Positions 1 to 7,754 of a stretch of DNA of 64,000 nt are shown here, in pieces; position 1 is the stretch's first letter; each line of letters starts with the position of its first letter. The translations under genes and the position numbers were made by a program. The notes under the pieces are model-generated. The model saw only the letters and a program-made list of their open reading frames with translations. It had not been told where the DNA came from and did no database searches. Origin of the DNA: Couchioplanes caeruleus (lineage in GTDB: Bacteria > Actinomycetota > Actinomycetes > Mycobacteriales > Micromonosporaceae); NCBI RefSeq assembly GCF_003751945.1, contig NZ_RJKL01000001.1, positions 3,906,001-3,970,000 of the forward strand, read 5' to 3'.

Positions 1-104
1 TCCACCACCGCGGGCACGACGAAATCGTCAGCCGCCCGCACCGTGTCGGTGTTCCCGCCGGCGTGCTCGGCGTCCATCAAGATCTTCCCGTCCCCGTCCG
101 TCAT
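1..104 (-). CDS. possible 5' part of a hypothetical gene, cut by the window edge
   Basis: An open frame starts with ATG at 104 on the minus strand and runs off the left edge (about 34 codons visible; begins MTDGDGKILMDAEHAGG). An in-frame stop lies a short way upstream, so 104 is the only ATG. There is no clear Shine-Dalgarno sequence before it. I do not recognise the family, and the segment is too short to separate a gene from a chance frame. From 105 to 310 I see no intact gene; a short plus-strand stretch near 250-310 could encode GWYLQADAGPASREI but has no start or continuation. Confidence 0.2.
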   Translation of the reverse strand, partial: MTDGDGKILMDAEHAGGNTDTVRAADDFVVPAVV

Positions 105-310
105 GCCGACGGTGCTCGTGCCACGGCCGCGTGGCTACCGCGCTGCCAGCCCTGCCAGGCCGGGACAATTCTCGGCGCCTTGGCGCCTTTCCGCCCAAGC
201 GTTGGGCGTAGAAATCGCGTGAAAATCCAGGCCACCCGCTAGGTACTGCGTATCGGGTGGTACCTGCAGGCCGACGCGGGACCGGCCAGCCGGGAGATCA
301 TCAAGGAACT

Positions 311-382
311 GGCCGGGTGCTGGGCTCTTTCGGCGAGGCGGGCATGAACGTCCCGGAACTCAACATCGCCCTGGACCGGCGC
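311..382 (+). pseudogene. kdpC: kdpC relic, C-terminal end only
   Basis: This frame reads GRVLGSFGEAGMNVPELNIALD. It matches the highly conserved C-terminal signature of KdpC (GRxLGFLGEPRVNVLxLNxALD), the small subunit that stabilises the KdpFABC potassium-pumping ATPase. No other KdpC sequence precedes it: the reading breaks at about 305-311 into unrelated sequence. The frame also runs on without a stop beyond the normal KdpC end. It is followed at once by kdpD and kdpE relics in native order, so this is a decayed kdp operon and not a chance match. Non-functional. Confidence 0.75.
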
Positions 383-452
383 ACGCGGTCGGCGGGTGAC
401 CGTACCGTGAGTGCAAGGGACGCGGGCGGGCGGCAGACAGGAGGGCAATGTG

Positions 453-604
453 ATGCGTGGACAGCTGCGCCTGTACCTCGGCGCTGCTCCGGGTGTGGGC
501 AAGACCTACTGCACCGCTGGATCGTCGGCGAGCCGGAGAACGTCCTAGCCCTGAGCTTGCCCGTCAGCGCACCCGCCGAGCACCTCCCCGGAGCCGCGAC
601 ATGA
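453..604 (+). pseudogene. kdpD: kdpD relic with a large internal deletion
   Basis: ATG at 453 has a good GAGGG about 8 nt upstream. It opens with MRGQLRLYLGAAPGVGKTY, the N-terminus of the KdpD sensor kinase including its Walker A loop (GAAPGVGKT). After about 19 codons similarity stops and the frame closes at a TAG near 548. In another frame, 536-604 reads LALSLPVSAPAEHLPGAAT and ends in TGA overlapping the kdpE ATG (ATGA), which is how an intact kdpD normally ends. The simplest reading is that about 800 codons (USP, KdpD-TM, GAF and kinase domains) were lost by an internal deletion joining the first 60 nt to the last 70 nt. Confidence 0.75.
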
Positions 605-770
605 CCCGCATCCTCGTCGTCGACGACGAGCCCCAGATCCTGCGTGCCCTGCGGATCAACCTGCACGCCCGGCAGTACGGGGTCGTCACCGCCGCCGACG
701 GCGCCGAAGCCTGCACGCCGCGGCCACCCACCACCCCGACCTCGTCGTGCTCGACCCCGACGGAGAGCGG
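601..770 (+). pseudogene. kdpE: kdpE relic, N-terminal receiver fragment with frameshift
   Basis: ATG at 601 begins MTRILVVDDEPQILRALRI, the start of the KdpE receiver domain with the acidic pocket (DDE). After codon 37 (GAA GCC, 711) the expected continuation LHAAATHHPDLVVLD lies in another frame, so one base has been lost near 709. Similarity stops just after LVVLD (about 757), exactly where the response-regulator phosphorylation site would be. The direct repeat at 782 begins a few bases later, which suggests that the event that brought the repeat also removed the rest of kdpE. Confidence 0.75.
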
Positions 771-781
771 ACTTGCATGCG

Positions 782-862
782 TGACGGCGGACCGCAGCCG
801 ATCATCTGTCGCGTAGGTGACAGTGCGTTTCCCTGCGCGGGTGCGGCGACCCGACCACCCAC
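782..862 (+). repeat. direct repeat, copy 1 (about 80 bp)
   Basis: This segment matches 8471-8553 in the same orientation at roughly 90% identity. The 32-nt core at 799-830 is identical except at its last base, and the flanks differ by a few substitutions and two single-base indels. The core contains a CTGTC-8 nt-GACAG inverted repeat (806-823). The two copies bracket the whole GAF-ANTAR block. It could be the end of a lost insertion sequence or the scar of a duplication; no transposase is recognisable. Confidence 0.8.
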
Positions 863-1610
863 CTTCTCGCCCAGGGTGTCGCCCTCACCGTTCGTGGCGT
901 CCACTGCCGCCTCGCTCGGCTGCTCGGACAGACTGAACCAACTCCGCGGTAGACGAGCAACCACCAACCCCGGACACAGCGATCATGGGCGGGATGACGC
1001 CGGCAGACGGCGGGCCGACGCCCCGTCGGGGACATGCCGAACCTGATCGCCCACAGGCGTTATCGGGGGGCGATTCAAACCGGCGCTGACCTGCGCAAAC
1101 GTCGCGACCGAGTGATCTCCACTTGCCACCGCCGGTCAACCGTTGGCAGTGGTTTTCGGGGGTAAACGGGGGTTCCCCGGGCGGCGCATCGCCGCGCAAC
1201 GAGCGGCGGTAAGCGCTGCCGATAAGCGATCTCGCCGCCCCCGGAGGCCATCGCGCAGGGGCCGGCTGCTATCCCGACGCCCGTCTGCGGCCCGCGCTCT
1301 GCCGAGGCACCGAACAGAGTGCTGCGCCTGGCGAGGCCCGCGACGACTTCCACGCCGTCCGCTCCCGTACGCAGCAGGTGCGGGTCACTCTTTCGGGAAG
1401 GTTGGTGTTGGGGTCGGCAGCGGTGAGCCGGGGTGGCGGAGGCTACCGGGGGTAAGGTGGGGGCAGATCTGCCATAGATGCGGGTGGTGCTGTTTCGGTG
1501 GGATGCCGGCTCTTGTGATGCCGGGTTCGAATTCGTGCGGTTGCCCCGGGCAGGGTCGGAGGTCTCCGTCATGGTGACCGATCGGTGTATGCACAACAGC
1601 CGGGCTGGCC
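863..1610. other. 748 bp without a recognisable gene
   Basis: Several overlapping open frames exist on both strands, as expected in GC-rich DNA. None has a credible start site, family signature or neighbour relationship. The last 100 bp probably contain the promoter of the regulator at 1611. I see no tRNA, CRISPR or strong hairpin here. Confidence 0.5.
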
Positions 1611-2369
1611 GTGGTCGTGGTGGATAGCGATGGCCGACGGCCCCGGGTGGACCGGCTGGTGGCGGCCCACGGCCCGGACGTGGACGTGTTGTGTCGGGCG
1701 TGTGTCGCGCACTTCCCCGACATCCAGGGTGTGAGTGTGGCGGTGATGACCGGCACAGCGCAGCAGGTGCGCTATGCCAGTGACCTGGTCAGCGAGCGGG
1801 TGGAGAACCTGCAGCTGCTGCTCGGTGAGGGCCCGTGCCGGGATGCCTTCGACACGGGTGGCCCGGTGCTGGCCGAAGATCTACAGGCAGCGGCGTGGCG
1901 TGAGCGGTGGCCTGCGTTCGCCGGGGCGGCGCTGCAGGCCGGGGCGCGCGCGGTGTTCGCGCTGCCCTTGCGCGCCGGCACGCTGGGAGTCGGGGTGCTG
2001 GATCTGTACCGCGACAGCCCGGGCGCCCTGACCGGCCAGGAATTGGCGGACGCGTTGGACTTCGCCGACGCGGTCACCGATCTGCTGTTGGCCGAGGCCC
2101 TACCCAACGGTGACCGCAGTGGCGACTACGGCGGCGGTGGCGGGAGTTACCTGGCGCAGCGGGCGGTGGTGCACCAGGCCACCGGCATGGTCAGCGCCCA
2201 GCTCGAGGTGGGAGTCGAGGAAGCGTTCGCGCGGCTGCGCGCGTACGCGTTCGCCGCGGAGCGCGAGTTGGACGCGGTGGCAGCTGAGGTGGTGGCCCGT
2301 CGGCTGCGCTTCGATCAACTTGACGGTGAGCCGGGCCGCGGTGCCGGTGACAGAGATGGTGCGAGGTGA
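1611..2369 (+). CDS. GAF-ANTAR transcription antitermination regulator
   Basis: The protein has 252 residues. Residues 20-155 form a GAF sensor domain with the LLGEGPCRDAF and GxGVLDLY motifs usual in actinobacterial GAF-ANTAR proteins. Residues 170-232 form an ANTAR domain (VVHQATGMVSAQL, then an AFARLRAYA helix). ANTAR domains bind paired hairpins in nascent mRNA and prevent termination; GAF domains sense small ligands or redox state. The ligand here is unknown. The start is uncertain: GTG codons at 1611, 1617 and 1620 are possible, an in-frame stop lies at 1575, and no clear Shine-Dalgarno is visible. The next gene starts at the stop codon, so the two are probably cotranscribed. Confidence 0.85.
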   Translation: MVVVDSDGRRPRVDRLVAAHGPDVDVLCRACVAHFPDIQGVSVAVMTGTAQQVRYASDLVSERVENLQLLLGEGPCRDAFDTGGPVLAEDLQAAAWRERWPAFAGAALQAGARAVFALPLRAGTLGVGVLDLYRDSPGALTGQELADALDFADAVTDLLLAEALPNGDRSGDYGGGGGSYLAQRAVVHQATGMVSAQLEVGVEEAFARLRAYAFAAERELDAVAAEVVARRLRFDQLDGEPGRGAGDRDGAR

Positions 2370-2371
2370 AT

Positions 2372-3511
2372 ATGTCGCGGGAGCAGGCGGTTGCCGAGGC
2401 GTTCCTGGAGTTGTCCGACACACTGGTCGCCGACATCGACGTGGTGGAGTTCGTGCGCCTGCTCACCGGGCGGTGCACGCAGCTGCTGGATGTGCATCTG
2501 GCCGGGGTGATGGTGGCCGACCAGCACGGGGTGCTGCGGTTGACGGCGGCGTCGTCGGAGTACGGCCGGCTGCTGGAGCTGTTCGAGATCGAAGTGGCAC
2601 CGTGCGCGGACTGCTTCGCCACCGGCGAGCTGGTGGCCGTCCTGGACCTGGACCCGGACAGGGCCGGCGGGCGCTGGCCGCAGTTCGCCCGGCAGGCCCA
2701 CGCCGCCGGATTCCGCTCGATGTACGCGCTACCGATGCGCCTGCGCGGCGAGGTCATCGGCGTGCTCGCGCTGCTCCGCGAGCAGGCCGGTGCGCTGAGT
2801 GGCGACGACATCCGGCTGGGGCAGGCGCTGGCCAACGTGACCACGGTCGGCCTGCTGCAGCATCGCACGCTGGCGCAACGGCGGGTCCTCGGCGAACAGC
2901 TGCGACACGTGTTGAACAGCAGAGTGCTCATCGAGCGCGCCAAGGGGCTCGTCGCCGAACGCCTGGACATCGACATCGACACCGCTCTGGACGAGCTGCT
3001 GCGGCACAGCGCACGCGTCGGCCAGCCGCTGGGCGAGATCGCCCACGCCGTCCTGGACGGCGATCCCGCCAACGAACGCGCCGATGTCGATACGATCACC
3101 GATCCGGTACTGCTGGTCCGGCGCTTCGACCGCGGCACCCTCGCCGCGCTTCGCGCCGTGGTGAGCCGCCGGCTGACCGCCGCCGGCCTGCCCGAACACG
3201 TGCGGTACAAGCTTGTGCTGGCCTTGCATGAAGCGGCCGTCAACGCCGTGGGCCACGGCGGCGGCTCCGGCCGGCTGTGGCTCTGGTCGCACGCCGGCAG
3301 CCTGTGGTGCGAGATCAGCGACGACGGCCCCGGCCTGCCGACGGACGTCACCGTGCCGGTTGTCGTGCCCGACGGCATCGGCAGCGGCAGCGGCCTCTGG
3401 CTCATCGAGCAAGCCGCCGATGATCTTGCCATCGCCACCGCCCCCACGGGTGGCGCCCGACTGCTGCTGCGCTACCAACTGTCGGCACCGGTGCCGCGCG
3501 AGCGCGGATAA
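2372..3511 (+). CDS. GAF-ANTAR-HATPase fusion regulator
   Basis: 379 residues in three parts. Residues 20-165 are a GAF domain (GVMVADQHG, LLELFEIE, MRLRGEVIGVLALL). Residues 170-230 are ANTAR (IERAKGLVAERLDI). Residues 245-372 are a GHKL ATPase of the RsbW/anti-sigma type with N box LHEAAVNAVGHG, G1 DDGPG and G2 GSGLWLIEQA. ATG 2372 is chosen because GCGAGG sits just upstream; GTG 2366 overlaps that site and the preceding stop. GAF-ANTAR and anti-sigma kinases are normally separate proteins, so this one could link mRNA antitermination to sigma-factor partner switching. Its ATPase domain closely resembles the stand-alone protein at 7755-8240 (shared HEA.(V/I)NAV.HGGG and ISD.GPG), so the fusion probably arose from a local duplicate. 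Confidence 0.85.
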   Translation: MSREQAVAEAFLELSDTLVADIDVVEFVRLLTGRCTQLLDVHLAGVMVADQHGVLRLTAASSEYGRLLELFEIEVAPCADCFATGELVAVLDLDPDRAGGRWPQFARQAHAAGFRSMYALPMRLRGEVIGVLALLREQAGALSGDDIRLGQALANVTTVGLLQHRTLAQRRVLGEQLRHVLNSRVLIERAKGLVAERLDIDIDTALDELLRHSARVGQPLGEIAHAVLDGDPANERADVDTITDPVLLVRRFDRGTLAALRAVVSRRLTAAGLPEHVRYKLVLALHEAAVNAVGHGGGSGRLWLWSHAGSLWCEISDDGPGLPTDVTVPVVVPDGIGSGSGLWLIEQAADDLAIATAPTGGARLLLRYQLSAPVPRERG

Positions 3512-3619
3512 GCGCTGTCCGGCCGGCAGACCGACGAGGTCTACCGCTACGTTCGCCTTGCGGCCAATCCACCGCGAGTGCGGGGCACCCGGTGCGGCCC
3601 GCGATGAGAAAGGCTAGCC

Positions 3620-4363
3620 ATGCCGACTGCACAGCAGCCCGATACTCCCAACGGGTCGGCATCGGCCTCGCTGGCGGACACCCTCGTCGCGCTGGCCGCA
3701 ACGGCCGACGACGCTTCGATCATCGATGCCCATCTGGCCCAGGTCGTCCGGCTGGCGGTCGACACGCTCGCCGCCGTCGACTATGCGTCGATCACGGCAT
3801 GGCGCGGGCAGGGCTACACCACAGTGGCCGCCAGCAGCGACCTCGCACGGGCGGTCGACCAGGCGCAGTACGCCGACAAGGCCGGGCCCTGTCTCCATGC
3901 CCTGGAGGAAGCCGCACCGGTCGGGGTGTCCGACATCGCGGCGATCATGTCCTGGCCAGGCTTCTACCGTGCAGCGCACGGGCTGGGCCTGCACGCCTCA
4001 CTGTCGATACCACTGTTCGCCGGCAGCGGCAAACCGATCGCCGTACTCAACCTCTACGGCCGCGACACCGCCACCATGGCCCCGCTGATCGCCGCCGTCC
4101 GCGCCGTCTACACCGGGCAGCCACCACCGGCCACCGACCGACCGGGCGGGATCGACGCCGGCGCTCAGCAACTCCTCACCGGTCTGACGCAGGCATTGAC
4201 CGTGCGGGCCACCATCCAACAAGCCACCGGTGTGCTCATGGCCCGTGACAACCACAGCCCCGCCGAGGCCTACCGGCAACTACGGCTCCGGGCCGCTGAG
4301 ACCGGCCTCTCGCTGACCGACACCGCGACCGCCCTGCTCGACGGCGTAGCCGGGCCCCACTGA
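3620..4363 (+). CDS. GAF-ANTAR antitermination regulator
   Basis: 247 residues. Residues 20-155 form a GAF domain (DYASITAWRGQGY, KAGPCLHALEE, IPLFAGSGKPIAVLNLY). Residues 190-243 form an ANTAR domain (TIQQATGVLMARDNHSPAEAYRQLRLRA). The ATG at 3620 is preceded by AAAGG with good spacing. The domain layout is that of known RNA-binding antiterminators. It differs clearly in sequence from the proteins at 1611, 5423 and 6247, so the four are not recent copies. It lies 108 bp after the fusion regulator on the same strand and 116 bp before a STAS gene, probably within one transcription unit. Confidence 0.85.
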   Translation: MPTAQQPDTPNGSASASLADTLVALAATADDASIIDAHLAQVVRLAVDTLAAVDYASITAWRGQGYTTVAASSDLARAVDQAQYADKAGPCLHALEEAAPVGVSDIAAIMSWPGFYRAAHGLGLHASLSIPLFAGSGKPIAVLNLYGRDTATMAPLIAAVRAVYTGQPPPATDRPGGIDAGAQQLLTGLTQALTVRATIQQATGVLMARDNHSPAEAYRQLRLRAAETGLSLTDTATALLDGVAGPH

Positions 4364-4479
4364 CTGACACCCAGAGGGGTGAAACGCCGGCGGTGAGCAT
4401 GCCACGATTTCCGAACTGCTGAGGGCTATGCCCGCCGCCGGACAAGGCCGTCGGCACCGATCCGCAAGGGAGCCACAGG

Positions 4480-4854
4480 ATGCAAGCGTCGGATCCCATC
4501 GCCGGTCTGTGGGTGGTCGCAGACACGGCAGCAGACGGAGTGCTCACCCTGACGATGACCGGTGAGCTGAGCATCACCACCGCCGAGACCGCACGTACCC
4601 AGCTGACAGCCCTGCTCGAGCGGTCTCCGGCGCCGCAGGCGCGCCTGGACCTCAGCGGCCTGGACTTTTGTGACCTCGCCGGCCTGCGGCTGTTGCTGCA
4701 CGTAAGCGCGCAGACCGCCGCAGCGGGCCGCGCCGTACGTGTGAGCGCCGCGTCCCCTGCCGTGGACTACCTGCTGACCCTCACCCGGACGGCACCGTCA
4801 CTGGGCTACCAGCCGGCCGCTGAATCACCGCCGGACGGCACCCGCAGCGCCTAG
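4480..4854 (+). CDS. STAS-domain anti-anti-sigma-like protein without the usual phosphorylation serine
   Basis: 124 residues forming a single STAS domain (LTMTGELSITTAETARTQL, then LDLSGLDFCDLAGLRLLL). In SpoIIAA/RsbV/BldG proteins the second motif reads DSSG or DSTG, and its Ser/Thr is phosphorylated by an anti-sigma kinase. Here it reads DLAG, so the phosphoacceptor is absent. The two other STAS proteins in this window (39259-39630 and 48114-48470) keep DSTG. This protein may therefore act as a constitutive partner or bind another target. The start is ATG 4480 with AAGGGA upstream. The ATPase at 7755 and the fusion at 2372 are possible partners; that pairing is inference. Confidence 0.8.
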   Translation: MQASDPIAGLWVVADTAADGVLTLTMTGELSITTAETARTQLTALLERSPAPQARLDLSGLDFCDLAGLRLLLHVSAQTAAAGRAVRVSAASPAVDYLLTLTRTAPSLGYQPAAESPPDGTRSA

Positions 4855-5004
4855 CACGGCATTGCTCGCCCGCCCAGAGCCTGCCGGGACTGTGGATCCT
4901 TCGGTGTTTCCAACCTGACTCGGGAACCCGGCTGGCCCGTGGTGGTCTCGTCGGCACGATGGTGTGGTCAGGGCAGATGGTAGGCGAGGTAGAGGTGGAC
5001 CTCA

Positions 5005-5325
5005 GGCTGACGATGACCTTGCCGGGCAGGTCGGTGAGCGGGATCGTGCCGGTCGGGTAGGCGACCAGGCGAGGGTCGGCCGTGCGGTCGGGATCCCAGA
5101 CCGTGATCTCTTCCACGACGCGGGTGGCGAGCTGTTCGCCGTCGGAGCCGTGGCCGATGGCGCCGAGCTGCCAGCGTCCCGGCTGATCGTCGGAGCGGCG
5201 GATGGTGAGGGAGGCCAGCGAGCCGCCGTCGAACAGCGCGGGACTGCGCACGGCGATGGCCGGCGTGCAAAGGCCGGAGTTGACGGCCTGCTGGTCGGTT
5301 CGTCGATGGATTTCTGATGAGAGGT
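5005..5325 (-). pseudogene. relic of an FxLD-type RiPP methyltransferase (C-terminal part)
   Basis: The minus strand reads TDQQAVNSGLCTPAIAVRSPALFDGGSLASLTIRR and then, in the same frame, ELGAIGHG-like, EITVWDPD, LVAYPTGTIPLTDLPGKVI. (The long reading is quoted here as separate stretches: TDQQAVNSGL, RSPALFDGGSLASLTIRR.) This is the conserved C-terminal region of PIMT-like methyltransferases of the FxLD system: QxAV.SGL.NP, TPALFDGGSLAY, E.WDRD, VYPAGTPD..LPPG.VIDK. The final VIDKRHTRITISW segment is replaced by unrelated sequence and the SAM-binding N-terminal half is absent. No FxLD precursor or lanthionine synthetase is visible nearby. 4855-5004 and 5326-5422 hold nothing else I can support. 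Confidence 0.6.
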
Positions 5326-5422
5326 GCAGGCCGACGCCGAGGCCGCCGGGGCGGGGGTGGGTGTGCTGCTGGAGGGCCGCAGCGGCGATAGTTCGTCCAG
5401 GCGGGTGCTGTGGCGTCGGGTT

Positions 5423-6247
5423 CTATGGCTGCCGTTCGGTTGGTTCAGTGGGGTGGCGGGTCTGGGGTGCTGGCCGTGTCGGGCGGTTCTTTGCTGTTTC
5501 GGGGAGGGTGGTACGCCCGGCGGTGATGTCGCGGGCGAGGTGGGCGAGTTTGGTGTTGGTGGCGCGGGCGTGTTGGCGGAGGCGTTCGAATGCTTCGTCG
5601 GGCTCGATGTTGAGGCGTTCGGCGAGTAGCCCTTTGGCTTGTTCGATGTCGAGGCGGGTGGTGAACGCGGTCCGGAGCTGCTCGGCGAGGGAGCGGTGCT
5701 GGTTGATGGTGCGTCGCTGCAGCAGGGCGAGCGTGGCGATGTCGGCGAGGGCCCGGCCGAGAGACTGGCTGGTGGCGTCCAGCGGGCCGGTGGCGGTGTG
5801 GAAGAGGTTGAGCACGCCGATGACTTCGCCGCGTAGGCGCATCGGGATGGCGTGGACGGAGCGGTAGCCGTCGTGGCGGGCGCGCGTGGTGAACCGTGTC
5901 CAGCGGGGGTCGGGCATGCTCAGGTCGCGGTGTTCGGTGGTGTGTCCGCTGTGGTAGGCGGTCAGGCAGGGGCCGTCGGTGGCGTCGATCTCGAACAGTT
6001 CCAGTAGCCGGACCCGTTCGCTGGAGGAGGCCAGCAGCCGTAGCCGGCCGTCGGGGTCGGCGAGCATGACCCCGGCACCGTCGGTATGCAGCAGGTCCAG
6101 GCAGTGGGTGGTGAGTTGGTGCAGGAAGTCGGGTAGGTCGAAGTCGTCGGCGAGGCTGTCGGCGAGCGCGACGAACGCTTCGGCGATGCGTTGCTCGCGG
6201 GGCGGTTCAGGCGGCCTGGCGGGTCCGGCCGGGTCGGGGGGGGTCAT
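5423..6247 (-). CDS. GAF-ANTAR antitermination regulator
   Basis: 274 residues. A short Pro-rich N-terminus precedes a GAF domain at about 20-180 (GAGVMLADPDGRL, RLLELFEIDATDGPCL, IPMRLRGEVIGVLNLF). An ANTAR domain follows at about 190-250 (RLDIEQAKGLLAERLNIEPDEAFERL), then a basic Pro/Thr-rich tail. Its GAF domain is closely related to that of the fusion at 2372 (LLELFEI and MRLRGEVIGVL are shared), pointing to local duplication and divergence. The ATG overlaps the stop of the upstream gene as TAATG, so the pair is translationally coupled. The two genes run opposite to the 1611-4854 group and converge on it around the methyltransferase relic. Confidence 0.88.
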   Translation of the reverse strand: MTPPDPAGPARPPEPPREQRIAEAFVALADSLADDFDLPDFLHQLTTHCLDLLHTDGAGVMLADPDGRLRLLASSSERVRLLELFEIDATDGPCLTAYHSGHTTEHRDLSMPDPRWTRFTTRARHDGYRSVHAIPMRLRGEVIGVLNLFHTATGPLDATSQSLGRALADIATLALLQRRTINQHRSLAEQLRTAFTTRLDIEQAKGLLAERLNIEPDEAFERLRQHARATNTKLAHLARDITAGRTTLPETAKNRPTRPAPQTRHPTEPTERQP

Positions 6248-6960
6248 TAGCCGGGGGTGGGGTCGAAGCGGAGCCGGCGGGTCAGCACGTCGGTGACCAC
6301 TTGGGCGAGATCCTGGTTCTGGTCGAAGGCGTGGGTGCGTAGCCGGTGCAGCGCGGCGGCGGCGTCGATGCCGGCCTGGTGCATCACCATTCCGGTGGCC
6401 TGCTGGGTGCGGGCCGCGCTGGCCGATACCACCGCGCCGTCGCCGTGGTCGGCGTCGGCGTCGGCGCGCAGCAGCACAGCCGCTGCGGCGGCGTAGACGG
6501 TGGCCTGTCGGCGGTCAGTGTCGGACAGGGGGCCGGCGGTGGTGCGGCACAGGTCGAGCACGGCGACCGGGTGGTCATCGAGCAGCACCGGGAACGCGAA
6601 CATCGCCGCGACGCCGCGCCGGCGTGCGTGGCTGGCGAACGCCGGCCAGCGTGGGTCGGTGGGTGTCAGGTCGTCGACGAGGACCGGGGCGCGGTGGTGG
6701 ACGGCGTGCAGGCATGGCCCCTGGTCCAGAGAGATCTGCAGGTCCTCGATCTGCTCAATGAGCGGTCCGGTGGCGCCGAGGACGAACCGGGCGTGCGTGG
6801 TGAACAGGGTCAGGCCCACTCCGTCGACGGTCGGGATCACGGCGTGGCAGGCTGTGCACACCGCTGCGGTGCCGCCCGTGGCGCGCAATACCGCGACCAA
6901 CCGGGCCACCAGGTCATGATGCTGTCCGTTCTCCGGCACCGGCCCGGTCATGACGCCCAC
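6247..6960 (-). CDS. GAF-ANTAR antitermination regulator, first gene of a two-gene operon
   Basis: 237 residues. The GAF domain spans about 15-165 (TVDGVGLTLFTTHARF, QISLDQGPCLHAVH, AFPVLLDDHPVAVLDL). The ANTAR domain spans about 178-232 (RTQQATGMVMHQAGIDAAAALHRLR). It is most like the 1611 protein in architecture and length. ATG 6960 is used; GTG 6954 is an alternative. The stop overlaps the next ATG (TAATG). A perfect 8-bp inverted repeat at 7028-7048 lies 68 bp upstream of the start and is a candidate operator for this operon. Confidence 0.88.
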   Translation of the reverse strand: MGVMTGPVPENGQHHDLVARLVAVLRATGGTAAVCTACHAVIPTVDGVGLTLFTTHARFVLGATGPLIEQIEDLQISLDQGPCLHAVHHRAPVLVDDLTPTDPRWPAFASHARRRGVAAMFAFPVLLDDHPVAVLDLCRTTAGPLSDTDRRQATVYAAAAAVLLRADADADHGDGAVVSASAARTQQATGMVMHQAGIDAAAALHRLRTHAFDQNQDLAQVVTDVLTRRLRFDPTPG

Positions 6961-7027
6961 CGTGTGGTGACTGTCGAACCCCGGGCAGTGCGAAGCGAAG
7001 GCTGGCTCATCAGAGCCCTCCGATCAG

Positions 7028-7048
7028 CGAGTGTCGTACAGACACTCG
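7028..7048. promoter_or_regulatory. inverted repeat, candidate operator upstream of the GAF-ANTAR pair
   Basis: CGAGTGTC-GTACA-GACACTCG is a perfect 8-bp inverted repeat with a 5-bp spacer, a typical size for a dimeric regulator site. It lies between the minus-strand start at 6960 and the plus-strand gene at 7755. The binding protein is unknown. The rest of 6961-7754 contains no gene I can support; open frames there lack start signals and family features. Confidence 0.5.
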
Positions 7049-7754
7049 TCCTGGATCGGGAGCAATACGGGAATGCTAGATCGAGTACGACCGAGTCACC
7101 GGAACGAGTCCAACACCATCACCCTACGCCGATGACCGCGCCCTGAACGCCGGTGCCGCCACCAGTACGGATATTGGCACACGGCGGCGCCGCTGTCGGT
7201 CGGAGCCCGGAAGCCCCTGAATACGGCACATAGGGTGCTGCGTCGGCAACGCCGAGTCGCTAGACTGTCGGCACGGGCCGCGACAGCAGGCCGTAGCGAT
7301 CAACCGCTGCCCCAGAGACCCGGTGGCGCACCGACCCCTTTGGTGTCCAGGTGCCCGCCGGGAGGTCTCGTGGCCCTGTATGGACTCCCACGCGCATGCC
7401 GCGGAACCCCGCCTCAGCGCGCCCCACGGTTGCCGACGGACTGCATGGACTGTCGCACCGCCCCGCATCGGCGGCAGCGGCGCATCGGCGTTGGCCCAGT
7501 CCGGTCTGCTGCTCGCCTCCGCCCCTTGACCGCGGATCAGGCAGCACACTCCGGCGGACTCTCGCTAACCGGCCGCAACGGCCGCAACGCAGTCATGATC
7601 ACGCCCGTGCACCGTCACGCCGCCACGGCACCGTGCGCCCACGGTTCACGGCGTCGCCGGACCGGCCAGCCCGACCAACTGCCGACAGAACTCGGAACCA
7701 TTCCCTAACCCCGATGCAGCCGGCTAGCGCTTGCACGCGAGGAGGCGAACATCC

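Noticed and set aside
7124..7708. Several open frames of 90-160 codons upstream of the 7755 gene
   Set aside because: No ribosome sites, no family signature, and frames on both strands overlap; treated as intergenic.
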